Source: Brevibacterium luteolum (GTDB taxonomy: Bacteria > Actinomycetota > Actinomycetes > Actinomycetales > Brevibacteriaceae). Taken from it: 64,000 nucleotides of DNA. The stretch covers positions 186,001 to 250,000 of the forward strand of contig NZ_JABEMC010000001.1 in assembly GCF_013004595.1 (NCBI RefSeq), in the 5' to 3' direction. The notes under the pieces were generated by a model. It was not told where the DNA came from. It ran no database searches and was given only the letters and a program-made list of their open reading frames with translations. This document shows, one piece after another, positions 38,758-47,617 of the stretch; position 1 is the stretch's first letter; each line of letters begins with the position of its first letter. The translations under genes and the position numbers were made by a program.

Positions 38758-40122
38758 TTAGTCTTTGGTTATCGCGGTAGGGTATTTTAGATCGAGATTC
38801 AATAGCGCTTCAATGCTCTCCGCTAAGTCGAGAATCTGGAGATCAGAGAACCGCGGTCCGACAATTTGTATACCAATTGGCATGCCGATCTTGGACAGGC
38901 CTGCCGGAATCGCCACCGCAGGCTGTCCGGTCTGGTTGAACCAGGCTGTGAAGTTCGTGTGATACAACAGCGGTTGCGATTCGTCTGGACCAAACGACTC
39001 AGCAGGGAAAGCGTGGGCTCCAATCACAGGAGCTAACAGAAAGTCGTAGCACGAAAAGAGTGCATTCAACCTCGATGCGACACTCGAAAGATGCTCGAAA
39101 TCGGTGTAGTAGTCTGAGGCAGACAAAGCGTAACCATCTTGCGCCCAGTATTCGACTTGCGGCAAAAGTAGCTGAGATAGGTGAGGCGGAGATTGTTTCA
39201 GTTCGGAAATACAACGTGCTTTGAGGCATCGGTCAAGGGCAGAGAAATCGGCCTCAGTGAGGCCAGGTTCAACTAAGGAAAGTCTCGCGCCTTCTTGTTC
39301 TAAAATCCGCAATGTTGAGCTAAATACTCGAGAAGTGTCCTCGTCCATTTGGTCGCCGTAACCGGGCCACTCTAACACGCCGACGTTTGCCTGGCGTAGG
39401 GAAAAAAGCTCGGCTCCGGTACTGGTGTTGACCGACAGATGGTCGTATGGGTCGCTGTTGCAGATCACTTTGAAAAGATTGCGGAGCTCGCCGACGGTTT
39501 TCGCCATGGGCCCGGCAGATCGCCACGTGCTCGCTGGCGTATACGGCACTGTCCCCTGGGTCGGCTTCATTGCAGAAATGCCGCAATGTGCAGCGGGTAG
39601 CCGAACGCTGCCAGCTATGTCAGTGCCAAGAGCTAACGGCGTGACTCCCGTTGCTACAGCCACTCCAGCTCCTGAACTGGATCCACCGGGCGAGAACGCC
39701 GTGTTCCATGGGTTACGGATGATTCCATACTGTGAGCTGAGCCCCGAAGCGAGCAGCCCGAAATCAGGCATCGAAGTTTTCGCGATGATTGTCGCGCCTG
39801 CCGCCAGCAACCTCCGAACCGGTATTGAGTGATCGCCTGAAGCATCACCGGAATGCGTAGCACTGCCGTGCCACCTGCGCATGCCCGCGACATGAAAACT
39901 GTCTTTGACCGACACTAAAGCTCCCATTAAAGGACTATCTGGGCAGACCAGAAGTGAATCTCCAGATTCGTCTGGATCCGGGATGCCCTGCGTGATCTGC
40001 GAGAAGGCATTAGTGCGGGTGTTGACGAGCTGTGCAGAAGCTTGCGCATTCTCCACCAGTTCACTATTTACCGAGGTCAGCCAGCTATGGGCAGGGGGTT
40101 CGCTGCAGTTCACATCAACCAC
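38758..40122 (-). CDS. Amidase signature family hydrolase
   Basis: A 454-residue amidase with the Ser-cisSer-Lys triad: lysine in GALVSVKDSFHVAG, the Gly/Ser-rich motif FSPGGSSSGAGVAVATG, and nucleophile serine in GTDIAGSVRLPAAHCG. The family hydrolyses amide bonds of small molecules or tRNA-bound residues; GatA is excluded because no gatB/gatC is nearby and overall similarity is to catabolic amidases. It is divergent from the GntR gene across a 160-bp region, so it may be controlled by it. The AT-rich codon use matches the rest of the island. It may release ammonia from an amide or carbamoyl compound. Confidence 0.88.
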   Translation of the reverse strand: MVDVNCSEPPAHSWLTSVNSELVENAQASAQLVNTRTNAFSQITQGIPDPDESGDSLLVCPDSPLMGALVSVKDSFHVAGMRRWHGSATHSGDASGDHSIPVRRLLAAGATIIAKTSMPDFGLLASGLSSQYGIIRNPWNTAFSPGGSSSGAGVAVATGVTPLALGTDIAGSVRLPAAHCGISAMKPTQGTVPYTPASTWRSAGPMAKTVGELRNLFKVICNSDPYDHLSVNTSTGAELFSLRQANVGVLEWPGYGDQMDEDTSRVFSSTLRILEQEGARLSLVEPGLTEADFSALDRCLKARCISELKQSPPHLSQLLLPQVEYWAQDGYALSASDYYTDFEHLSSVASRLNALFSCYDFLLAPVIGAHAFPAESFGPDESQPLLYHTNFTAWFNQTGQPAVAIPAGLSKIGMPIGIQIVGPRFSDLQILDLAESIEALLNLDLKYPTAITKD

Positions 40123-40282
40123 TTTTGATCAGCTCCAGATCGGTCGGTAGGAAAATCGGTCGTAGATTACTCTAGACAAGTGTGGCAATCGTCACTATAT
40201 ACTGAACGCCATGGTCATCGACAGAGGTGTCGGAGAACATATTAGGTATAGCTGACTAGACCAAATAAAGGGGGTTGGCGCT
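40123..40282. promoter_or_regulatory. Divergent control region of the low-GC island
   Basis: The region between amidase and regulator must contain both promoters. CTAGAC occurs at 40172-40177 and 40256-40261, plausible half-sites for the GntR/UTRA protein. A rightward promoter candidate is TAGACA (40173-40178) with TATACT (40198-40203), though the 19-bp spacing is wide. Confidence 0.4.
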
Positions 40283-41074
40283 GTGCTGCGGGATGACTTG
40301 GTCTATCTAATTGAGCGCAACCGCGCAGAAGGCGTACTAAAACTACCGCCTGAACGGGAGCTTGCGCAGCAGCTAGGAGTAGCGCGCGAAACGCTGAGAA
40401 AACAGCTTGCGGAGCTGGTTCGATCCGGGCACCTCGTGAAACGGCTAGGGCGTGGTGGAGGCACCTTTATTCAAGACGAAGTTGACGGGCCCTACACACA
40501 GCCCGATTCCTCGGAAAAAAATCCGCCGTTGGTCATTCGTCGTTCCTTGAATTCCGTAGAAGGAGTTCCTACGTTCCTGACTGATCAGGGATTCAAGGCC
40601 ACAACCGCGATTCTCAAGACGGAGGAACGTTTTGCTTGGCCTCGCGAACGAGAGAGTCTAAAGCTGGACCGCGGCGACCGCGTGCTCACAATCAAAAGAT
40701 TGCGGTCTGCGAACGGTACGCCCCTTTCGCTCGAGCAAATGACGTTGCCTGCCGACATATTCCCAGATCTCCTTAAGCGCGACCTGAGGTCTATATATGC
40801 GTTAATGTACAGCGATTATGGTATGAAAGTTGACACTGCGAAAGAGACGATAACGGTCGCTCGGGCCTCATCCGCTGCAGCATATCAGCTAACGATTAGT
40901 TTAGGTGATCCCTTGTTCGACATTTCTCGAATAGCTTACGCCAAGGACGGGCGACCTATCGAACAGTCCCGAGACCTGTTCAGAGCCGATATTACTAAAC
41001 TTACCGTGACAAGTAACCATAAAACGGACCCGACGTGCAAGTGCCGCGTTACCGCAGATCGGACGATAAAATGA
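40283..41074 (+). CDS. GntR-family regulator with UTRA domain (HutC subfamily)
   Basis: A 263-residue ligand-responsive repressor. The winged helix-turn-helix occupies residues 1-72 (LPPERELAQQLGVARETLRKQLAELVRSGHLVKRLGRGGGTFI). The UTRA ligand domain follows from about residue 100, with LDRGDRVLTIKRLRSANGTPLSLEQMTLP and the end FRADITKL. HutC-type regulators sense small metabolites of the pathway they control. It starts with GTG after a GGGGG site and overlaps the transporter gene by four bases (ATGA), heading the operon. The ligand is presumably a substrate or intermediate of the downstream enzymes. Confidence 0.9.
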   Translation: MLRDDLVYLIERNRAEGVLKLPPERELAQQLGVARETLRKQLAELVRSGHLVKRLGRGGGTFIQDEVDGPYTQPDSSEKNPPLVIRRSLNSVEGVPTFLTDQGFKATTAILKTEERFAWPRERESLKLDRGDRVLTIKRLRSANGTPLSLEQMTLPADIFPDLLKRDLRSIYALMYSDYGMKVDTAKETITVARASSAAAYQLTISLGDPLFDISRIAYAKDGRPIEQSRDLFRADITKLTVTSNHKTDPTCKCRVTADRTIK

Positions 41075-42174
41075 ATAGAGTGAAGCAAGACTGGCGGGAT
41101 ACGTATTCTGGCACGTTTGACCTGACTAGGAACGTGCAAGACAAGAGTAGCGTTCTGGGCGTGCTGGACAGCACGCTACGAGGAATTGGTCAGATTTTTT
41201 TGATCAACAACCCTATCACGGGCTTCTTATTAGTTATAGCTGTAGCTACCAATTCAATTTGGGCAGCGGTTCTGGTGCTGGCAGGGTCTGCGGTATCGGT
41301 TCTTACGGCAATGCTGCTTGGATATGACGAAAGTGTAGTACGGTTAGGCTTCTATTCTTTTAACGGAGCCTTATTTGGCGTACTTGGCGCCGTGTTTTTG
41401 ATTGGCCCCTGGGTCTTGACCTCAGCACTGCTCTCTCTTCTTGCGGCTTCGGTTTCGGTACCAATTATGAAGATAACAATCGAAGTGCTAGTCGTAAAGT
41501 TCGAAGTGCCTGCTCTTTCGCTAACATTTGGCGTACTCGGCGTACTCATGCTTCTACTTCTTCCAGCCACGATATATGGCGGTGCTAACGTCGCGTTGTT
41601 GCAGCCGGTAGAGCGTTACGCAAAAGCACCGGATCCACACCTTAGGGAAGCTGTAGCCGGGGGTGAGGTCGGGATACTAGAAGGCATGTTCAATGCGACT
41701 TTCCGTGGTATAGGTCAAGTAGTGTTGATGGACTCTGCCCTAGTTGGCATCCTTATCGTGGTTGCAATCGCCGCAGCTACTCGTATCGGGGCTGTGATGG
41801 TGATACTTGGTTCTTGCCTTGGGGCGATTTCTGGGTTGGCAATAGGTGCTGACGGGTATGAGATCTTTCATGGGCTATGGGGCTACAACGCTGCGGTCGT
41901 CGGTGTTGGTCTTTTTGGAATAGTGCTCGAAGTCGGATGGAAGTCATTTATTGCCACTGGAGTAGCTTGTTTATCCTCTGGTTTGCTTTACGGCGCTTTG
42001 AGTCAACTCCTGGCCCCTTGGGGCGTAATACCGCTGAGTTTGCCTTTGGTAATGATCATCATAGGAACGACATTTGCGCTCAAAGATAGCCGCGTTTCAG
42101 TGCTAAGCATACCGGATTATTCCAACGCTGAGAAACGAATACGAATCAGAAAATCTATGAAGGGATCAGTATGA
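41071..42174 (+). CDS. Urea transporter family protein
   Basis: Integral membrane protein of 367 residues in two homologous halves, as in the UT family of trimeric channels. Half one: LRGIGQIFLINNPITGFLLVIA then GYDESVVRLGFYSFNGALFG. Half two: FRGIGQVVLMDSALVGILIVVA then GADGYEIFHGLWGYNAAVVG. These match the family's L-R-G-x-G-Q and F/Y-N-x-x-L-x-G signatures. No urease genes are present. In this operon it more likely brings in urea-like or amide compounds, or exports urea released by the amidohydrolase. The second repeat deviates (WGYNAAVVG), which could alter selectivity. The start ATG overlaps the regulator stop. Confidence 0.85.
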   Translation: MNRVKQDWRDTYSGTFDLTRNVQDKSSVLGVLDSTLRGIGQIFLINNPITGFLLVIAVATNSIWAAVLVLAGSAVSVLTAMLLGYDESVVRLGFYSFNGALFGVLGAVFLIGPWVLTSALLSLLAASVSVPIMKITIEVLVVKFEVPALSLTFGVLGVLMLLLLPATIYGGANVALLQPVERYAKAPDPHLREAVAGGEVGILEGMFNATFRGIGQVVLMDSALVGILIVVAIAAATRIGAVMVILGSCLGAISGLAIGADGYEIFHGLWGYNAAVVGVGLFGIVLEVGWKSFIATGVACLSSGLLYGALSQLLAPWGVIPLSLPLVMIIIGTTFALKDSRVSVLSIPDYSNAEKRIRIRKSMKGSV

Positions 42175-43115
42175 GTACGTGGTACGAAGATATCGATGAA
42201 TGGGCATCGGGTTTCGGCCATTCCGAGATTGAGTGGAAGGCACAGGTGCCTCAGGTGCCATCCCCAAGCTGGTGGGCGTCGGACAGTCTGTTGTATAAGG
42301 GGCAGAGCGCGGATCATGGAACTGTACTCCTGAAGCGGCTGACACGGCATGCATGGTCCTGGCGGAATCGCGATAACTTGATGGCCGCAGCGACAAAAGC
42401 CGGTGAAATTGGGGTAGGGCCGCGCGTGCTCGCTGCGGACTCGGAACTAGGATTGTTGCTCATGGAGGATCTTGGGCCTCGTTGGAAGGTGGGACGCCTC
42501 GACGTGTTCCAAGATGAAACTATCCGTCAGAGTATACGAGCAGCGCGCGAAGCATTCGCGGATTCTGGTCAAGTTCTGTCCCAGCGGAGCCCCCTGATCG
42601 AGCTTAACCACCTCGTAGATGAATGCCGCGATTACGGCGTTAGCCTGGACAAACGAATTATCAATCTATTGGAACTTGTGAACGAGTTCAAGGCGCCTCT
42701 TCTCGAATACCGTTCTCAGCGTAGATTTTATCCGTCGCAAGGCGAGGGTACTGTTTCTAACTTTATGATCGGCCCCGGGGGTCAAGTAAAGCTAGTCGGG
42801 TGGAGCTCGGCTGCCATGCTATCAAAGGTTCACGACAGTGCCACGTTGGTTGCTGAGGCTTGCCCAGGGGCACTCGAACTCGATGATTATGTACGCGAGC
42901 TATTGCCCGATGCTGATGCGACAGATCGTGCTGTGCTTAAGCTTGTAGCTGGAATCGAGCATCTCCGCTGGGCGGTGTTGACTCATCTTAGAGCCGTGCT
43001 TGACCCAGATGTCAATCTAGACTCAATTAAGTACGGCCTTTGGCGTATGACTCTGGCCGAATTGCTCTTCAATGAGGATGCAACCAGAAGAGAACTGAAA
43101 GGTGAACTGCTGTGA
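42171..43115 (+). CDS. APH/choline kinase-fold protein lacking catalytic residues (pseudokinase)
   Basis: A 314-residue relative of the next gene product. The shared C-lobe segment reads PSQGEGTVSN (188-197) where the active enzyme has AHNDPMPGN, and LVGWSSA (208-214) where it has LIDFDYA. The catalytic aspartate, the following proline-asparagine set and the metal-binding aspartate are thus all replaced. The surrounding GPGGxVKL frame is conserved, so this is not a frameshift. The C-terminal LDSIKYGLWRMTLAELLF matches FDYYKYGTWKLYRTFW of the partner. It overlaps both neighbours by four bases. A structural or regulatory partner of the active kinase is a reasonable guess. Confidence 0.75.
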   Translation: MSTWYEDIDEWASGFGHSEIEWKAQVPQVPSPSWWASDSLLYKGQSADHGTVLLKRLTRHAWSWRNRDNLMAAATKAGEIGVGPRVLAADSELGLLLMEDLGPRWKVGRLDVFQDETIRQSIRAAREAFADSGQVLSQRSPLIELNHLVDECRDYGVSLDKRIINLLELVNEFKAPLLEYRSQRRFYPSQGEGTVSNFMIGPGGQVKLVGWSSAAMLSKVHDSATLVAEACPGALELDDYVRELLPDADATDRAVLKLVAGIEHLRWAVLTHLRAVLDPDVNLDSIKYGLWRMTLAELLFNEDATRRELKGELL

Positions 43116-44035
43116 CTTCTGCCAATCTGCCCGAAGCGCTTGTTAACGCTATCAGCACAAAGCCGGAGTGGACTGCAAAGCCTATAAAGGCTGAAATTGT
43201 ACACGGTGGGATTACTAACTCTAATTATAAGCTCTGGATCGGCGGCGAGGGGCCGATTTTTGCAAAAGTGCCAGGTCCGGGGACCGAGAAGTTTATAAAC
43301 AGGACTACGGCCAATCAAGCTGCCACTCAGGCGCATGCCGTTGGTATTAGCCCTGCTGTCTTACACTTCGACATCGAAACCGGGATTGAGTTTGCACAAT
43401 TTGTAGAGGATGGATATCGCGCAGCGACGACTTTAGACTTTCAAAACGAATCGTTTTGCCACTCAGTAATGGAAACCTATCGAGCTTGGCACACCACGGA
43501 TAGGCTTTCGGAGACCAAAACTATGGTCGATATGGTCGAAGAGCATCTGTCGCAGGTGCGTGACGAGAATATTGCGCTTCCTCATTGGTCTACGGACGTA
43601 TTGAATAACTACGAGCTGGCAGTGAACGCGTTCATGAAGGACGGCCTCGAACTGGTGCCTGCGCATAATGACCCGATGCCAGGGAACTTTTTGCTTGGCC
43701 CTGGAGGCGACGTTAAGCTTATTGATTTTGACTACGCCGCAAATAACGAAGCTAGCTATGAACTTGGACTGATCCTTGCCGAAATGTTTGTTGACGTTGA
43801 ACGGTCGCGTGATCTTGTTCAGGTCTATCGGGGTGAGCATGATGAGCGATTCTTTGCTAGGGCAATGCTCTCGCGAATGATTGCGGATACCAAATGGGGT
43901 CTTTGGGGATTGATCAATAACCATGCCCGTGATGTGGACTTCGATTATTACAAGTATGGCACCTGGAAGCTTTACCGTACCTTCTGGGTTTCCCGCCGCG
44001 ATGAATATTCGTTCTGGTTGGAGGCTGCCAAATGA
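43112..44035 (+). CDS. Choline/ethanolamine kinase-like phosphotransferase
   Basis: A 307-residue kinase of the APH fold. The N-lobe has GGITNSNYKL (nucleotide loop) and FAKVPGPGTEKFINR with Lys52. The catalytic loop is AHNDPMPGN with Asp187 and Asn192, and the metal-binding aspartate lies in LIDFDYA. This is the choline/ethanolamine-kinase pattern rather than the antibiotic-modifying one. A likely substrate is a small amino-alcohol or hydroxylated amide. The GTG start overlaps the pseudokinase stop (GTGA), and the stop overlaps the M20 gene. The neighbouring HAD phosphatase might reverse or follow its reaction. Confidence 0.85.
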   Translation: MTSANLPEALVNAISTKPEWTAKPIKAEIVHGGITNSNYKLWIGGEGPIFAKVPGPGTEKFINRTTANQAATQAHAVGISPAVLHFDIETGIEFAQFVEDGYRAATTLDFQNESFCHSVMETYRAWHTTDRLSETKTMVDMVEEHLSQVRDENIALPHWSTDVLNNYELAVNAFMKDGLELVPAHNDPMPGNFLLGPGGDVKLIDFDYAANNEASYELGLILAEMFVDVERSRDLVQVYRGEHDERFFARAMLSRMIADTKWGLWGLINNHARDVDFDYYKYGTWKLYRTFWVSRRDEYSFWLEAAK

Positions 44036-45324
44036 CGCTACCTGATCTTCCTTCTTTGATGAGTACGTTCTCTTGCATTGGTGCAAAGAATAATACTGGC
44101 ATTGAGCGGCTCGCGCTCAGCGCTTCGGATATTGAGGCGCGCCTGTTGCTCATTAAGACAATGCTTAATGACGGTCTCCATGTTTATATTGATGAAATCG
44201 GCAACATATATGGCCTCGTTAAGGCGCTAACGGACTCGGATCGACTTGTGTTGACCGGCTCGCATCTTGATAGTCAGCCTGACGGTGGGCGGTTTGACGG
44301 ACAGGTTGGAGTGCTCGCATCGTTAAGAGTTGTGTCCGGTTGTAAAGAGCGTGTTTGGCAGCAATCCGGAATCAACCTCGGCGTTGTGAACTGGACTAAC
44401 GAGGAAGGGGCTCGATTCCAGCCTAGCCTGATGGGAAGCTCCGTGTTTACCGGAGTACTTTCGATAGAGGACGCTGTCAATTGCATCGACGCTCAAGGTG
44501 TATGCGTCTCGGAAGCTCTCGATAGCTTTCGGTCGTCATTGGCTTCAGGATGTGATGGTCTCACACAGCACGAAATGACTTCCCGTGTGAGCTTTGCATC
44601 GGCGTCGACCCTGCGCCGGGCCACTGTGGGATACGCTGAGCTTCATGTGGAACAGGGTGATCGTTTGGAGTCTGCCGGCATCGATGTTGGTGTAGTTGAC
44701 TCGATTTGGTCGGCTTATAAAACTGACATTACGGTTATTGGTGAGCAAACTCATACTGGCTCTACGCCGATGTGTAAGAGGCGAGACGCGCTGTACGCGG
44801 CAAGCCGAGCAGTTACTTCAATCTTTGAACTTGGTGCAGGTGATCCTGATGGCCTCCTGCATACCGCCGTAGCGTGGATGCAGATTGTTCCTAATTCTCC
44901 TAATGCGACGCCGTCTAAGGTCCGATTTAAAGTTGAGTTAAGGAGTGCATGCGAGGATCGGGTCAGGGCTGCCTTATCGTCGTTCACTGACCAGCTGGAA
45001 AGTCTTGGCGAAGCCTGCGGCGTGCAGTTTCAGGTTGAACCTTGGTCTGCGCGTCCCGCGAGCCAGTTGGCGGGATCGCTCTCCGAAGATGTGGCCTCGC
45101 TTCTTCGTGACAATGGTCTGAGTGTAATGAGACTTTCGACTATTGCAGGTCACGATGCTGTAGCTCTGAGTAACGCTGGCATACCTTCGATCTTGCTGTT
45201 TGTGACAAGCGTTGCAGGCATTACGCATAACCATCATGAGTTCACTTCGGATTCTGACTTAGTGAAGGGTGAAAGTGCCCTCGTGGTGGCCGTGAATCAG
45301 CTGATTTTTAACGGGCAGAATTGA
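44032..45324 (+). CDS. M20 amidohydrolase of the N-carbamoyl-amino acid hydrolase/allantoate amidohydrolase type
   Basis: A 430-residue zinc hydrolase. Metal-site motifs: TGSHLDSQPDGGRFDGQVGVLASL, VVNWTNEEGARFQPSLMGSSVFTG, and LHVEQGDRLESAGIDVGVV. The dimerisation domain has GEQTHTGSTPMCKRRDAL, where most relatives have HAG. The C-terminus has STIAGHDAVALSNAGIPS and ITHNHHEFTS. Relatives cleave ureido groups (N-carbamoyl amino acids, allantoate, ureidoglycolate), releasing ammonia and carbon dioxide. It ends the island operon, 100 bp before the glutamine-synthetase-like gene. Substrate unknown, but a carbamoylated or ureido compound fits its pairing with a urea-family transporter. Confidence 0.88.
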   Translation: MTLPDLPSLMSTFSCIGAKNNTGIERLALSASDIEARLLLIKTMLNDGLHVYIDEIGNIYGLVKALTDSDRLVLTGSHLDSQPDGGRFDGQVGVLASLRVVSGCKERVWQQSGINLGVVNWTNEEGARFQPSLMGSSVFTGVLSIEDAVNCIDAQGVCVSEALDSFRSSLASGCDGLTQHEMTSRVSFASASTLRRATVGYAELHVEQGDRLESAGIDVGVVDSIWSAYKTDITVIGEQTHTGSTPMCKRRDALYAASRAVTSIFELGAGDPDGLLHTAVAWMQIVPNSPNATPSKVRFKVELRSACEDRVRAALSSFTDQLESLGEACGVQFQVEPWSARPASQLAGSLSEDVASLLRDNGLSVMRLSTIAGHDAVALSNAGIPSILLFVTSVAGITHNHHEFTSDSDLVKGESALVVAVNQLIFNGQN

Positions 45325-45423
45325 CGTCTTTTTCTTTTGGCTCCTTCCTGGCTGCTCGGTTACTTTTAGAACGACGCCCCGTCGTTTGTACTGTTATATA
45401 TCTAATTAATTGAAAGGACTATC
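45325..45423 (+). promoter_or_regulatory. AT-rich promoter region before the gamma-glutamylation genes
   Basis: This 99-bp gap is AT-rich like the island, while the following gene is GC-rich, so the island border lies near 45420. It contains TTGTAC (45383) and a TATATATC tract near 45391, then GAAAGGA before the GTG start. A promoter is likely but the spacing is not ideal. Confidence 0.4.
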
Positions 45424-46833
45424 GTGGCAATCCCCATGAGTGTTTCGGATCGGCAACGAGTCACGACTGGCTCAAACCCAGCACCAGCCCTCACGCGCGA
45501 GGACCTCATCGGCCTCGTCGACGAAGGAACGATCGACACCGTCGTCGTCGCGTTCACCGACGTGCAAGGGCGGCTGCAGGGGAAGCGGCTCGGAGCGCGC
45601 TTCTTCGTCGACGACGCCATTGACCACGGTTCGGAAGGATGCAATTACCTCCTCGCCGTCGATGTCGACATGAACACCGTCGATGGTTACGAAATGTCGT
45701 CGTGGAGCACCGGTTACGGTGACCTCGTCATGAAACCGGATCTCTCGACACTGCGGCTCATCCCTTGGCAGCCGGGAACTGCGCTCGTCACCTGCGACAT
45801 CGAATGGACCAACGGTGAGCCCGTCGTCGCCAGCCCGCGGCAGATCCTCGCGGCCCAGGTGAAGCGACTCGAAGAGCGCGGTCTCAAGGCTTTTGCCGGC
45901 ACTGAGCTGGAGTTCGTCACCTTCGACACCAGCTATGAGGAGTCCTTCAACCGCGGCTATCGCGACCTCACTCCGTCGAACCAGTACAACGTCGACTACT
46001 CGCTGTTGGGTACCGCCCGCATCGAGCCGTTGCTGCGCGACATCCGCAACTCGATGGCCGGGGCAGGCATGTACGTCGAAAGCGCCAAGGGCGAATGCAA
46101 CCTCGGCCAGCACGAGATCACCTTTAAGTACGACGAGGCGATCCGCTCCTGCGACAACCATGCCGTGTACAAGAACGGGGCGAAGGAGATCGCCTCCCAG
46201 CACGGCAAGGCGATCACGTTCATGGCGAAGTTCAACGAACTCGAAGGCTCGTCCTGCCACGTGCACCTGTCCTTCCGCGGACTCGACGGCGAACTCGCCA
46301 TGGCCGGTGACGACGAGCACGGATTCTCCCCGCTCATGGGCCAGTTCATCGCCGGTCAGCTCGCCTGCATCGAAGACTTCACCTACTTCCACGCCCCGAA
46401 CATCAACTCCTACAAGCGCTTCGTCGAAGGCTCATTCGCCCCGACAGCCGTCGCGTGGGGCTTCGACAACCGCTCGTGCGCCTTCCGCGTCGTCGGCTCC
46501 GGCCCGTCGCTGCGCGTTGAGTGCCGCGTCGGCGGTGCCGACCTCAACCCGTACCTCGCCGTCGCCTCGCTCATCGCCGCCGGCATCCACGGCATCGACA
46601 ACGAGCTCGAACTCCCGCCGGTGACCGACGGCAACGCCTACGCCTCCGACGCCCGCCGCCTGCCGACGAATCTGCGCGACGCCCGCGACCGCCTGGCGAA
46701 TTCCGAGATCGCCCGCGAGGCATTCGGCGAGGACGTCATCAAGCACTATGTCAACGCCGCGAACGTCGAGATCTCGCAGTTCGAGGCCGCCGTGACCGAT
46801 TGGGAGCGCTTCCGTGGCTTCGAACGGCTCTGA
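45424..46833 (+). CDS. Glutamine synthetase-like gamma-glutamyl ligase (polyamine/ethanolamine type)
   Basis: A 469-residue member of the glutamine synthetase superfamily. It has the beta-grasp N-terminal domain (VVVAFTDVQGRLQGKR) and catalytic motifs AGTELEFVTFD, GQHEITFKYDEAIRSCDNHAVYKNGAKEIA, KFNELEGSSCHVHLSF and SYKRFVEGSFAPTAVAWGFDNRSCAFRV. It lacks the adenylylation site of GlnA1. With the following hydrolase and aldehyde dehydrogenase it matches pathways that gamma-glutamylate an amine, as for putrescine or for ethanolamine with Streptomyces GlnA4. The amine cannot be told from sequence. GTG start after GAAAGGA; the next gene overlaps by 20 bp. Confidence 0.9.
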   Translation: MAIPMSVSDRQRVTTGSNPAPALTREDLIGLVDEGTIDTVVVAFTDVQGRLQGKRLGARFFVDDAIDHGSEGCNYLLAVDVDMNTVDGYEMSSWSTGYGDLVMKPDLSTLRLIPWQPGTALVTCDIEWTNGEPVVASPRQILAAQVKRLEERGLKAFAGTELEFVTFDTSYEESFNRGYRDLTPSNQYNVDYSLLGTARIEPLLRDIRNSMAGAGMYVESAKGECNLGQHEITFKYDEAIRSCDNHAVYKNGAKEIASQHGKAITFMAKFNELEGSSCHVHLSFRGLDGELAMAGDDEHGFSPLMGQFIAGQLACIEDFTYFHAPNINSYKRFVEGSFAPTAVAWGFDNRSCAFRVVGSGPSLRVECRVGGADLNPYLAVASLIAAGIHGIDNELELPPVTDGNAYASDARRLPTNLRDARDRLANSEIAREAFGEDVIKHYVNAANVEISQFEAAVTDWERFRGFERL

Positions 46834-47617
46834 CGCGCCCGAGGCGGCGGTCCCGCCGCGGATCGGGATCACGACGTACATGCAGCCGGCTGACTGGAGT
46901 CACTGGCGCGGAGTCGAGGCGGCCCTCATCCCGGCCGAATACGTCCGCATGGTCACCGCGGCCGGCGGCGTGCCGATCCTGCTGCCGCCGCACGGCACCC
47001 ACCCGTCGATGCTCGACGCGGTCGACGGGCTGCTCATCTCCGGCGGAGCAGACGTCGGCCCGGACACCTACGGGGCTGACGCCCACCCGACGACCGCAGC
47101 CCAGCCGTGGCGGGACGAACACGAATTCGCTCTGCTGAAAGAGGCCCGCGAGCGGGGCATGCCGGTGCTCGGCATCTGCCGCGGAATGCAGGTCATCAAC
47201 GCGGCATTCGGCGGCACCCTGCACCAGCATCTGCCCGAGATCCTCGGCCATTCCGACTATCAGCCCGCCCCAGGCGTCTATGGCGAGGTGACCGTCCAGA
47301 TCGATCCGGACACCACCGCCGCCGCGCTGCTCGGAACCGAGACGACGGCTCCGTGCTTCCACCACCAGGCCGTCGACCGCCTCGCCCCGGGACTGCACGT
47401 CACCGGGCGGGCCGCCGATGGGACGATCGAGATCCTCGAGCCGGCCACCGCCTCGGGAACGGGGGAGCAGGCAGGGCAGGCCACGCTGCCCGGCAACGGC
47501 TGGCTGCTCGCCGTGCAGTGGCACCCCGAACACAACAGCGCCGACGCGCGCGTCGTCACAGGACTCGTCGCCGCCGCCCGCAGCTACCGCACCGACATGT
47601 CCGGAGGAGGACAATGA
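46814..47617 (+). CDS. Gamma-glutamyl-gamma-aminobutyrate hydrolase-like class I amidotransferase
   Basis: A 267-residue PuuD-like hydrolase that removes the glutamyl group from gamma-glutamylated intermediates. The catalytic cysteine is in LGICRGMQVINAAFGGTLHQHL; the histidine and glutamate are in AVQWHPEHN. N-terminal pattern IGITTYMQ and LLISGGADVGPDTYG fit the family. It starts with GTG 20 bp inside the ligase gene, so the two are translationally coupled. The insert around residues 212-222 (ATASGTGEQAGQATL) is longer than in E. coli PuuD. Confidence 0.9.
   Translation: MASNGSDAPEAAVPPRIGITTYMQPADWSHWRGVEAALIPAEYVRMVTAAGGVPILLPPHGTHPSMLDAVDGLLISGGADVGPDTYGADAHPTTAAQPWRDEHEFALLKEARERGMPVLGICRGMQVINAAFGGTLHQHLPEILGHSDYQPAPGVYGEVTVQIDPDTTAAALLGTETTAPCFHHQAVDRLAPGLHVTGRAADGTIEILEPATASGTGEQAGQATLPGNGWLLAVQWHPEHNSADARVVTGLVAAARSYRTDMSGGGQ

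Noticed and set aside
42171-44035. Aminoglycoside resistance genes
   Set aside because: The catalytic kinase has choline/ethanolamine-kinase features and lies in a catabolic operon; its paralogue lacks catalytic residues.
41071-45324. Urea utilisation operon
   Set aside because: No urease, urea carboxylase or allophanate hydrolase subunits are present.
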